A stretch of 34,701 bases of DNA, from NCBI GenBank assembly GCA_903877165.1, contig CAIRCU010000019.1:1-34701 (forward strand), written 5' to 3'. The notes beneath the pieces were generated by a model, which was given only the letters and a program-made list of their open reading frames with translations, searched no databases and was not told the origin of the DNA. A program made the position numbers and the translations under genes. This document shows, piece after piece, positions 25,745 through 32,527 of the stretch (within the stretch, counting starts at the first letter, position 1; each line of letters begins with the position of its first letter). The DNA comes from Methanobacteriota archaeon. Lineage in GTDB: Archaea; Thermoplasmatota; E2; DHVEG-1.

Positions 25745-26338
25745 ATGAGCCAAACCGACATCGCCGACGCCAAAAACGCCGTGCGCAGAGGAGAGATCAT
25801 CATCTACCCCACCGACACGCTGTACGCCCTCGGCGCCGACATCTTCAACAAAACCGCGGTCGAAGCCGTGTTCCGCCTCAAACACCGCCCCTCCCTCCAA
25901 CCGCTCCCCGTCGCCGTCCACTCCATCCCTGCCCTTGAAGCCCTCGCCGAACTCAACCCTCAGGCCCGCAGGCTCGCCACCCGCTTCCTCCCCGGGCCCC
26001 TCACCCTCGTTCTCAAAAAGAAACCACACCTCCCACCCCTCATCACCAGCGGCCAGGAGACCATCGCCATCAGGATCCCCAACGACCCCACCGCCCTCGA
26101 GCTTCTCAGCGCCACAGGACCACTCACCGCCACCAGCGCCAACCTCCACGACCAGCGCACACCCGCAACCGTCCCTGAAATCCGCCACCAACTCACCGCA
26201 CCCACCCTCATCGCCCTCGACAGAGGCCCTCGCACCCAGACCGCCTCAGCGATCATCGACCTCACCACAACCCCGCCCCGCATTCTACGCCATGGCGCTA
26301 TCCCCGAACACGACCTCATGGAGGCCCTCCATGGATGA
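25745..26338 (+). CDS. Sua5/YciO/YrdC-type L-threonylcarbamoyladenylate synthase
   Basis: A 197-residue protein, a single YrdC domain without the Sua5 C-terminal domain. It probably makes threonylcarbamoyl-AMP from Thr, bicarbonate and ATP for the t6A37 modification of ANN-decoding tRNAs. The motifs are GEIIIYPTDTLYALGAD, FRLKHRPSLQPLPVAV (nucleotide-binding Lys/Arg), PGPLTLVLKK, IAIRIPNDP and LTATSANLHDQ. The ATG at 25745 comes 4 nt after the aMBF1 stop. A longer reading frame from 25265 runs through aMBF1 in another frame and has no support. The 3' end overlaps the MetAP2 start by 8 nt. YciO-like paralogues can differ in activity, so the exact reaction is not certain. Confidence 0.9.
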   Translation: MSQTDIADAKNAVRRGEIIIYPTDTLYALGADIFNKTAVEAVFRLKHRPSLQPLPVAVHSIPALEALAELNPQARRLATRFLPGPLTLVLKKKPHLPPLITSGQETIAIRIPNDPTALELLSATGPLTATSANLHDQRTPATVPEIRHQLTAPTLIALDRGPRTQTASAIIDLTTTPPRILRHGAIPEHDLMEALHG

Positions 26339-27233
26339 AGCAGTCTACCAGGCGTATAAACGCGCCGGAGCCATCGCCCGGGAGGCCCGAGACTACGGCC
26401 AAAGCCTCCTCAAACCCAACGCCACCTACCTTGCGGTCGCGACCGCCGTGGAACAACGCATCCAAGAACGCGGCGGCAGACCCGCCTTCCCCGTCAACAT
26501 CGCCCGCAACCACATCGCCGCCCACTACACCCCCACCGCCACGGATCCCCTCGTCCTCAACTCCGGAGACCTCGTCAAACTCGACGTCGGCGTCCACATC
26601 AACGGATACATCGCAGACACCGCCGTCACCCATGAGATCTCTACCTCGACGCATACGAAGCTCATCCAAGCAGCAAACGAAGCCCTGGACCATGCTATCG
26701 CCATAATGAAACCCGGCGTCCCCCCCTCAGACATCGGCAAGCTCGTCGAGACCACTATTACGGGGTACGGGTTCAAACCCATCGAGAACCTCATGGGCCA
26801 TAGCCTCACCCAGTACGAACTGCACTCCGGCCTCTCCATCCCGAATATCGGCGCCTATGCCAGCCGCCGCAAACCACAAGAAGGAGACGCCATCGCAATC
26901 GAACCCTTCGCCACCACCGGTGGCGGCCACGTCATCTCCGGAGAAGGCAGCAACATCTTCATCTGCGTTGATTCCTTCAAGACGCATCTGGTCCGTGACC
27001 GTGCACTCAAGCAAACCTACGACCGTATCCGCTCCGCGTTTTCAACCCTACCGTTCGCGTCACGCTGGTGTCGTCCGTTCCTCCCACATAACAGTGACTT
27101 GCCACTCCGACGCCTCGCCAGGCTTGGGGTCATCCGCGAATACCCGCAGCTGCGGGAAGAACACGGCGGCATGGTCGCCCAAAAAGAACACACCGTCATC
27201 GTCACCACAGACGGCTGCGAGGTGATAACCTGA
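26331..27233 (+). CDS. map: Methionine aminopeptidase, type 2
   Basis: A 300-residue protein, the usual archaeal length. It removes the initiator Met from new proteins in the cytoplasm, using two metal ions. The metal ligands are all visible: D85 (LVKLDVGVHI), D96 (GYIADTAVT), H157 (LMGHSLTQY), E191 (IAIEPFATTG) and E286 (AQKEHTVIV). H65 in AAHYTP is the substrate-contacting His. The type 2 insertion is present between residues 205 and 270 (residues SFKTHLVRDRALKQTYDRI and after). The start overlaps the YrdC gene by 8 nt, and the stop overlaps the CTG start proposed for the next gene, so all are likely in one operon. Confidence 0.95.
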   Translation: MDEAVYQAYKRAGAIAREARDYGQSLLKPNATYLAVATAVEQRIQERGGRPAFPVNIARNHIAAHYTPTATDPLVLNSGDLVKLDVGVHINGYIADTAVTHEISTSTHTKLIQAANEALDHAIAIMKPGVPPSDIGKLVETTITGYGFKPIENLMGHSLTQYELHSGLSIPNIGAYASRRKPQEGDAIAIEPFATTGGGHVISGEGSNIFICVDSFKTHLVRDRALKQTYDRIRSAFSTLPFASRWCRPFLPHNSDLPLRRLARLGVIREYPQLREEHGGMVAQKEHTVIVTTDGCEVIT

Positions 27234-28093
27234 AACCCGCCAAAGCCACCACCAAAGACAACGGAAAAATCCTCCAACTGACGGAACTCACTTGGAAACA
27301 GCTCGATCAGCTTAACCGCGAAACAACCGTCGTGTTCATCCCCATTAGCCCCCTGGAGGAGCACGGCCCACATCTCCCGATCGGCACGGATCTCCTCACC
27401 ACCCAAGATACGACCAGAGAGGCCATGCGGCTTGTCCAAAAAAGGAAGCCGGAGATCCTTCCCTTGCTACACCCCGCAATCCCGCTCGGTCATACAGGCA
27501 TGGCGCAAGGATTCCCCGGGACCATCTCCGTTCCCGTGAAAACAATCCGAACTATTATCATGGATACGGTCTCCTCACTCGCCGCATACAAATTCCGCTA
27601 CTTCGTCATCTGCACGTTCCACATGGACATGGGCCATCTCAAAGGCATCTACGCGGCGATGAATAAAATCACGAAAACATACCCGGTCAAGATCATTGAG
27701 CCCTGGGGGCCGTACTTCTACAGCCAGGAGGTTGAACGACGAGAGCCGAAAGTCGGATTCGACACCCATCTCGAGATTCACGGGTGCTTCCGGGAGACCT
27801 CGATGATGACTTACCAATACCCCTACCTCGTAGATCCTATCTATAAGACCCTCCCTCCGATGGTATATGATGTCTATTCCCCAAAGGCGCTGGGGAAAAC
27901 CTTCAAGGAGGTCGGAGCCACGGAAGGCTACATCGGCAGCCCCGCTCAGGCGAACAGCGATTACGGACGATGGTATTTCCAGGAGATTGTCGAAACCGTC
28001 GCCAACGCAACCGTGGATATGCTGGAAGGCCGCGCAACACGGGATCTCCCTGCGAAAACGAAGATGGCGATGCGCAGCATGTTCTGGCTTTAA
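27230..28093 (+). CDS. Creatininase-family amidohydrolase, CTG start proposed
   Basis: About 287 residues from CTG 27230. The N-terminal part ILQLTELTWKQLDQLNRETTVVFIPISPLEEHGPHLPIGTD is typical of the family, but the first GTG in frame (27332) would cut off its first helix. CTG at 27230 overlaps the MetAP2 stop as CTGA and lies 5 nt after the perfect SD GAGGTG (27219-27224), so it is the best start. Metal-binding residues E44, H45 and D54 are present. IHGCFRETSMM corresponds to the family HAGexETS element. The usual NGHGGN motif is replaced by CTFHMDMGH. Creatininase relatives open cyclic amides or formamides, for example in flavin or F420 metabolism. The substrate here is unknown. Confidence 0.82.
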   Translation: MKPAKATTKDNGKILQLTELTWKQLDQLNRETTVVFIPISPLEEHGPHLPIGTDLLTTQDTTREAMRLVQKRKPEILPLLHPAIPLGHTGMAQGFPGTISVPVKTIRTIIMDTVSSLAAYKFRYFVICTFHMDMGHLKGIYAAMNKITKTYPVKIIEPWGPYFYSQEVERREPKVGFDTHLEIHGCFRETSMMTYQYPYLVDPIYKTLPPMVYDVYSPKALGKTFKEVGATEGYIGSPAQANSDYGRWYFQEIVETVANATVDMLEGRATRDLPAKTKMAMRSMFWL

Positions 28094-28099
28094 TTTTTC

Positions 28100-28513
28100 T
28101 TAGGAACGAGGAAGTCGATACCCGCCGTCGCCAAAGTAGACAAGCTGAGAGTGGAAGAGCCAGTTGTACACCCCACCTGACCAGATCACGGCACAGACAG
28201 CCTTGAAGGAGAGGTTTTAGACGAGGAGCCGGAACGCCAGCACCGATGTCAGACTGTTCGTCCACGACACCGTTGACGATGTCCATCCCACGTATGCCGC
28301 AGTACCCTCTGAGAGGAAAGCATCGGTAAGTAACTCAACAGCACAATGACAAGAATCAAGACTGCGGCCAGACGCCAAAGAAGACCGCCGCCTCCGCCAA
28401 TCGCGGATGACAGTAGCACCAGACGTCCCGACACGCCCGGGACGGCAAGAAGAGACGCGAGCAGCAGCTTACAGATGGGGGCTACCACGCTGAACCGGCA
28501 ACCATCGTCTCAT
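28100..28513 (-). pseudogene. Decayed remnant of a secreted clan CD-like peptidase
   Basis: Read on the minus strand from an ATG at 28513 with SD GGAGGTGAG just before it, the frame meets a stop after 14 codons and again about 33 codons before the end at 28100. The downstream part reads FLSEGTAAYVGWTSSTVSW, then TNSLTSVLAFRLLV, a TAA stop, NLSFKAVCAVIWSGGVYNWLF and a C-terminal piece ending in GYRLPRS. The piece FLSEGTAAYVGWTSS looks like the end of C25/caspase-like catalytic domains as I remember them. A second frame covers a hydrophobic segment (KLLLASLLAVPGVSG and LAAVLILVIVLLSYLP) that could be the old signal or membrane part. Together this suggests a gene broken by frameshifts and deletion. 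Confidence 0.6.
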
Positions 28514-28614
28514 CTCACCTCCGATAACAGCATACTAAATATAATGATAACGCGACGATGTAAGAAAAGTATATTAACAATCAACCAGTTTCATTACCTT
28601 GGATGGGATGGGTC

Positions 28615-28935
28615 ATGAAGAAACCAGAGAACATCTACATCTCGCTGCAACTCCGCAAAGAACAAAACTCAGGCGGCCTCCTCCTCGATATCCACTTCAA
28701 CAGAGATGCACCGAATTTCTCTATAGACCAGGATAGTGTCAGCTGGTCGCCCACGATTGAGGAGCTGGATTTCATCGGTGAGGTCTTTGACCTCATCGCG
28801 AAGAACAAGCGAGGCGCGGAGAGCAGGTCGCATTCACTCGCAGACTCACCAACCACGCGCCAGGTGGATGAGACAACGCTCCTTGACCGAGTGATGGATA
28901 AAAAAGACCGCAAGTCGTTCACAAGCGATCGATGA
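28615..28935 (+). CDS. Hypothetical 106-residue protein
   Basis: A 106-residue soluble protein without signal peptide. The first 65 residues look like a compact alpha/beta domain: a strand ENIYISLQLRKEQ, GGLLLDIHFN, then DAPNFSIDQDSVSWSPTIEELDFIGEVFDLIAKN. After a polar linker (SHSLADSPTTRQ), the end TTLLDRVMDKKDRK is amphipathic and may bind a partner. The ATG at 28615 is preferred; a start at 28603 would add MGWV without an SD. The TATA-like AGTATATTAAC near 28567-28577 could be the promoter. The last 17 nt overlap the 3' end of the convergent deoxyhypusine synthase gene. I recognise no family. Confidence 0.65.
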   Translation: MKKPENIYISLQLRKEQNSGGLLLDIHFNRDAPNFSIDQDSVSWSPTIEELDFIGEVFDLIAKNKRGAESRSHSLADSPTTRQVDETTLLDRVMDKKDRKSFTSDR

Positions 28936-29860
28936 GTGCTCCGACCATCAACGGCATCAACACGGTCGCATCGCCTTCTATTGTGATATTCTGCGCACGC
29001 TCCGCGATCTTGCCCCACGAGATCGCCTCGCGTGTCTGCGCACCGGATAAGCTGCCGTCCCACTCGACTGCTGTCGTGATGTACACGGCGTAATCCAAGC
29101 CGCCTTTGAACTGGTTCCACCAGATCGTATGGTGCTTGGAGATGCCGCCGCCAATGACGAACGCGCCGGTTTTCTTCGCCTCGAAGACCAGGTCGGACAA
29201 TTCCTGCTCATCCTTAAACAGGTCGATGGTCAGGTTCCGATGCTCCTGGTAGTACATCCAGAGCTGGCAGCCGAACGCCCCGTCCGTAATCCCTGGGATG
29301 TAGACGGGGATGCGGTTTTTCCAGGCCCAGTAGAGGACCGAGTCCTCCTTCTTCTTCTCCTTGTCAAGGCGTTGGCCGACCGCCCAGACCAAGTCCTTCG
29401 TAGACCACTTCTGCGTCTCCTTGTATAAATCATTGATGATGGGCTGGAGTTTCTGCTCAAGGATGGTGCCGTAACTGGCGATTGGGATGAAGATGTTGCC
29501 GAGACGGTTGATGCCCCGCTGGTGCAGCTCCCGGTCGTCGGCCATGAAGGTCCCCTGGTAGTACGGCTTCCAGAGCCGCGCCAAGTCATGATCCAGGGTG
29601 CCTGCGGTCGTGATGACCACGTCGAAGAGCTTGCGTTTGAGGAGTTCCTTGATGATGCCGCGAGTGCCGGTCGCCATGATGCAGGCGGGGAACGAGAGGA
29701 TCTTGGTGCAGTCCTTGTCATGCATCATCGCTTCGAGGATGTCAACGCCGGTGGCGACATGCTTGGCGCTGAACCCGCCAGCAGCCGAGAAGCCGCTGAT
29801 GAGGTGGTCGAGCGTCATGTGTTTTTCAATGGCGAAGTCCTGGATTGGTTGTCGTTTCAT
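28919..29860 (-). CDS. dhs: Deoxyhypusine synthase
   Basis: A 313-residue protein. It transfers the aminobutyl group of spermidine to a Lys of aIF5A, the first step of hypusine formation, needed for translation. The catalytic Lys is K242 in GGGISKHHTIWWNQ. The NAD and spermidine site elements DYAVYITTAVEWDGSLSGAQTREAISWGKI and VVITTAGTLDHDLAR are present. The ATG at 29860 overlaps the stop of the MEMO gene (ATGA), so the two are translated together. A longer frame starting at 30016 runs inside the MEMO gene and is not used. It converges with the hypothetical gene at 28615 with a 17-nt overlap of the 3' ends. Confidence 0.96.
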   Translation of the reverse strand: MKRQPIQDFAIEKHMTLDHLISGFSAAGGFSAKHVATGVDILEAMMHDKDCTKILSFPACIMATGTRGIIKELLKRKLFDVVITTAGTLDHDLARLWKPYYQGTFMADDRELHQRGINRLGNIFIPIASYGTILEQKLQPIINDLYKETQKWSTKDLVWAVGQRLDKEKKKEDSVLYWAWKNRIPVYIPGITDGAFGCQLWMYYQEHRNLTIDLFKDEQELSDLVFEAKKTGAFVIGGGISKHHTIWWNQFKGGLDYAVYITTAVEWDGSLSGAQTREAISWGKIAERAQNITIEGDATVLMPLMVGALIDRL

Positions 29861-30759
29861 CGGAATACCCCTGAATAGACGGCGAGTGCGCCGTACCCGA
29901 CGCATGAGGTGTCGGGGTGCACGTCGTACGACGTTCCGTATTTTAAGAGTTCCGCCTTCGTCGCGCCTAGTCGTTTTGTTGCGGTCAACATGGAGGCGAC
30001 GGGTCCGTACCCGCACATGGTGATATGGTTTGCTTCGACGGTGGAGACGAGTCCTTGAGGGTCGAGTGAGGTGATCTTGTCGATGGCGAGGTGGTCCTGT
30101 CGTTTCGCGTACTCGTCGACGCGCTCGCCTTTTGGCGGGATGGTCGAATAGTTGAATCCGACGTGGGAGAAATCGGAGCTGGCGATGATCACGACGCGGC
30201 GGCTCTGGTTCTGGATGGCGGAGGCGATGATGTCTCCGACTTCGGTTGCGGTGTCGAGGTCCTGCATCATCATGCAGATAGGGACGAAGTCGAAGGGTCT
30301 GCCTGCGGCGATGAACTGCAGGAATGGGATTTGGACTTCGATGCTGTGTTCGTAGCGGTGGGCGGCGTCGTCTGCGTCGATAATGTCGTGGTGGAGGCTG
30401 CTGCCGATGGTCTCGTTGATAGGAACGGTTCCGAGGGGTGTACGCCAGGCTCCTTGGGTCATGACGGAAACGCCGGATCCGGAACCGGTGTGGTTGGGTC
30501 CTAGGATGATGAAGGTGTCGGCGAAACCGTGGGTGGCGAGTGCGCTGTAGGCATGGGTGGCGATGGGCCCGGAGAAGATGTAGCCGGCGTGGGGGACGAC
30601 GAGGCCGTTGATGGGAGGGGGGCGGTTCGCAAGTGCGGGGATGGTACCGTTGCCGCGTGGGTCGTGGAAGCAGTCGGTGAGCTGGCTTCGGAGACCGGTG
30701 TCGGAGGCTGGGTAGAATTGTCCTGCGACTGCAGGGTGGCGGACTGGGTTCTGCGTCAT
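29857..30759 (-). CDS. MEMO1-family protein
   Basis: A 300-residue protein. VRHPAVAGQFYP, VPHAGYIFSG (H57), GPNHTG (H90), YEHSIEVQIPFL, IIASSDFSHVG and the C249 region (HITMCGYGPV) follow the MEMO family closely. The human member binds a metal (iron or copper has been reported) with the corresponding two His and one Cys. MEMO proteins are related to LigB-type dioxygenases but their reaction in archaea is not settled. The ATG at 30759 directly precedes the conserved N-terminus. A longer frame to 31017 would run through an intergenic TATA region and an opposite gene. The stop overlaps the ATG of deoxyhypusine synthase. Confidence 0.93.
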   Translation of the reverse strand: MTQNPVRHPAVAGQFYPASDTGLRSQLTDCFHDPRGNGTIPALANRPPPINGLVVPHAGYIFSGPIATHAYSALATHGFADTFIILGPNHTGSGSGVSVMTQGAWRTPLGTVPINETIGSSLHHDIIDADDAAHRYEHSIEVQIPFLQFIAAGRPFDFVPICMMMQDLDTATEVGDIIASAIQNQSRRVVIIASSDFSHVGFNYSTIPPKGERVDEYAKRQDHLAIDKITSLDPQGLVSTVEANHITMCGYGPVASMLTATKRLGATKAELLKYGTSYDVHPDTSCVGYGALAVYSGVFR

Positions 30760-30820
30760 AGGGGCGTTCCTCTCACGAGGTATGGTCAATGCTGCGAATG
30801 TGATAAGGCTTGCGTACAAT

Positions 30821-30835
30821 AAATTATATATAGAG
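30821..30835. promoter_or_regulatory. Divergent TATA element between MEMO and a small gene
   Basis: AAATTATATATAGAG reads as a TATA box on both strands. To the left it is about 65-70 nt from the MEMO ATG; to the right it is about 45-50 nt from the ATG at 30877. It is the only strong element in the 117-nt gap. Confidence 0.5.
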
Positions 30836-30876
30836 TGACCGGATTGCGGGGTTAACCTACTGTGGTATGGGAAACT

Positions 30877-31035
30877 ATGGAGACCGTTTGTCATATTGAG
30901 ATTCTGAAGGATGGCCGTGATTTCGTGGCGCGGGCGCATCTCGCGAACGGGTCGGTGAAGGAGTACCGGCATCAGATTTTCGAGGATGTGCTGACCGAGA
31001 TGGTCATCGATCTCCAAGAAGAGCTCAGCGAGTAG
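30877..31035 (+). CDS. Small conserved-looking 52-residue protein
   Basis: A 52-residue protein that starts with METVCHIEILKDGRDF and continues with VARAHLANGSVKEYRHQIFED, then VLTEMVIDLQEELSE. This is a plausible strand-strand-helix fold: two beta strands with a turn at KDG and NGS, then an acidic helix. It has a TATA element at 30821-30835 and a predicted transcription start about 20 nt before the ATG. It ends just before a terminator hairpin that it shares with the opposite gene. I recall similar short archaeal proteins but no function. Its shape (about 50 residues, beta-beta-alpha) could suit binding a partner. Confidence 0.6.
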   Translation: METVCHIEILKDGRDFVARAHLANGSVKEYRHQIFEDVLTEMVIDLQEELSE

Positions 31036-31053
31036 GTCTTCTGCGTCTTGATA

Positions 31054-31087
31054 TTTTCTCGTTTTTCCTGGTTGAAGAATGAGAAAA
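31054..31087. terminator. Bidirectional terminator hairpin
   Basis: TTTTCTCGTTTTTC and GAAGAATGAGAAAA pair at 12 of 14 positions around a 6-nt loop (CTGGTT). Each strand carries a T-rich arm, so it can stop the 52-residue gene to the right and the DUF2116 gene to the left. Confidence 0.6.
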
Positions 31088-31110
31088 AAGAGATGTTCCT
31101 TCGGGTTTCT

Positions 31111-31308
31111 TTATTTGCCGAGGGAGGAGACGACTATGACGATGATGATGAAGACCATTAGGGCGTACATCACGTAGACCCATAGTCGGTTGCGTTTCTT
31201 CATGGCGGTGTATTGTTGTTTGCATTCCTCGGAGCAGAACGGCTCCTGGCTGGTGGTTGCCTTGCGGCAGATCTGGCAGTGGGTGTGTTGTGGTATTTGG
31301 TCGACCAT
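31111..31308 (-). CDS. DUF2116-type Zn-ribbon membrane protein
   Basis: A 65-residue protein. C11, C14, C25 and C29 (HCQICRKATTSQEPFCSEECKQQY) form a zinc site of the DUF2116/treble-clef-like type. A basic segment (AMKKRNRLW) leads into one membrane helix at residues 43-62 (YVMYALMVFIIIVIVVSSL). The zinc part is expected in the cytoplasm by the positive-inside rule. The function of this archaeal family is unknown to me. It starts 56 nt after the stop of the caspase-like gene on the same strand, so co-transcription is possible. It ends near the shared terminator hairpin. Confidence 0.87.
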   Translation of the reverse strand: MVDQIPQHTHCQICRKATTSQEPFCSEECKQQYTAMKKRNRLWVYVMYALMVFIIIVIVVSSLGK

Positions 31309-31364
31309 AGGGCTTCGCGTGGGTGAATGGTGTCGCCGAAGAAATAGTTTGTGATGTGTTGTCC

Positions 31365-32435
31365 TTAGGTTTGCAGGAGAGGCAGTTCGCCAGGGTATTC
31401 ATCGCAGATATTGGCATTATTTTTCATGAGATCCCCGTTGGTTTGTTGTTCATATATTTGCACCATTATGTATGCAAAGATACATTCGGCAGAGGATATG
31501 ATGGCTGGGAGGACGGGGAGGGGGATGAAGGCATGGAAGAGCGCAGTGTACAAAAACCACCAGCCCACCCAGAAGAACGCTGACTCTGCAGTGAACAGCG
31601 GTTTGGCTACGGTGAATAGCTCCTCCGCTGAAACCGTCGTGCCCTGGCGGTGCGTGAGCTGTTGACAGGCGACCCCTAATGCTGTGTTCAAGGGGAAACC
31701 AAAGAGATAGCTGCCTCGTTCGATGCAGCCTGGTGGGGTGGACATGATGACGATACGGTTGGGACCGTTGACGTCGAACGAATTTGGTCCCTGGCATGTC
31801 CATGGTGTTTGATCAGGGGATAGCAGGTTGTCTTGGGATACGTTATCGACCATGCTTCCGCTGAGGCAACAGTCGAAGATGAGGACCTGGGCCTTGCAGG
31901 TGATGTTGGAGAACAGGCTACCGAGTTCGTCATCCGTGATAACGTTAAATTTTTGGCCTTGGTCGTTTTTATAGGTGTCGTAAGGGCAGATAGCCGCGTC
32001 TGTGGTGTCGTTTCCCTCGTCGCCATTGGTGTCAGGCACTGAGGTGCCATGGCCGCACCATTCGAAGACGAAGACGTCGTCAGGACCGAGGGTAGCCGCC
32101 ATGGTGTGCAAAGCGGTGACGATATTGTTTTTTGTGGCGTTGTTATTGAGGAGAAGGATGATGTGATCTTGCTGCCAGTTTTTCCCTTGAAGGAGACCCT
32201 CGTAGAACCGCACGAGTGTTTTATGGCTGTAGGAGTGGGTCTTGGGGATGTTATATGATGAGTTCTGGTATTGTGTGCAAGCGGCGATGACAGCATAGTA
32301 GGACCCGGTGGTTGGATGCTCCTCCTTGGTTTGAGCAGGTTGGCATTGTTGTGTTACGCCTAGGATGGAGGGTGTGATGATGCTTACGTTTACGAGCAAA
32401 ATGATAATAAAAAGACTGATATGGCCCCCCTTCAT
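31365..32435 (-). CDS. Secreted or membrane-anchored caspase-like (C14) peptidase
   Basis: A 356-residue protein. The signal peptide is residues 1-26 (HISLFIIILLVNVSIITPSILG). The caspase fold follows: SYYAVIAACTQYQ (first strand), FYEGLLQGKNWQQDHIILLLNNNATKNNI, the catalytic His H129 in FEWCGHGTS, and the catalytic Cys C190 in LIFDCCLSGS. Acidic DTNGDEGNDTTD and DDEL segments may bind calcium, as in metacaspase-like enzymes. A long hydrophobic stretch near residues 287-330 (FFWVGWWFLYTALFHAFIPL, LPAIISSAECIFAYIMV) makes one or two membrane helices, so it is probably anchored with the peptidase outside. The cleavage specificity is not predictable. The promoter region carries a perfect 20-bp AT palindrome. 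Confidence 0.88.
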   Translation of the reverse strand: MKGGHISLFIIILLVNVSIITPSILGVTQQCQPAQTKEEHPTTGSYYAVIAACTQYQNSSYNIPKTHSYSHKTLVRFYEGLLQGKNWQQDHIILLLNNNATKNNIVTALHTMAATLGPDDVFVFEWCGHGTSVPDTNGDEGNDTTDAAICPYDTYKNDQGQKFNVITDDELGSLFSNITCKAQVLIFDCCLSGSMVDNVSQDNLLSPDQTPWTCQGPNSFDVNGPNRIVIMSTPPGCIERGSYLFGFPLNTALGVACQQLTHRQGTTVSAEELFTVAKPLFTAESAFFWVGWWFLYTALFHAFIPLPVLPAIISSAECIFAYIMVQIYEQQTNGDLMKNNANICDEYPGELPLLQT

Positions 32436-32467
32436 CGATTCACCGGTTGACTATAATGTATGTTCTC

Positions 32468-32487
32468 ATATAAATAATTATTTATAT
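32468..32487 (-). promoter_or_regulatory. Perfect AT palindrome at the caspase-like gene promoter
   Basis: ATATAAATAA followed by its exact reverse complement, a 20-bp dyad with no loop, 33-52 nt before the caspase ATG at 32435. It contains TATA-like sequence on both strands and could be the TATA box itself or an operator over it. Confidence 0.5.
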
Positions 32488-32527
32488 TTGTTTATTAGAC
32501 TTATTTGAGAATTTTTATATTATTTAT

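Noticed and set aside
25935-26330. Upstream extension of MetAP2
   Set aside because: It overlaps the YrdC gene in another frame and is Pro/Ser-rich noise; the MetAP2 domain begins at 26331.
29860-30016. Longer start for deoxyhypusine synthase
   Set aside because: The extra residues are Arg-rich noise that overlaps MEMO; the ATGA overlap at 29857-29860 gives a natural start.
30760-31017. Longer start for the MEMO protein
   Set aside because: It would run through the divergent TATA element and antisense to the 52-residue gene; the conserved N-terminus begins at 30759.
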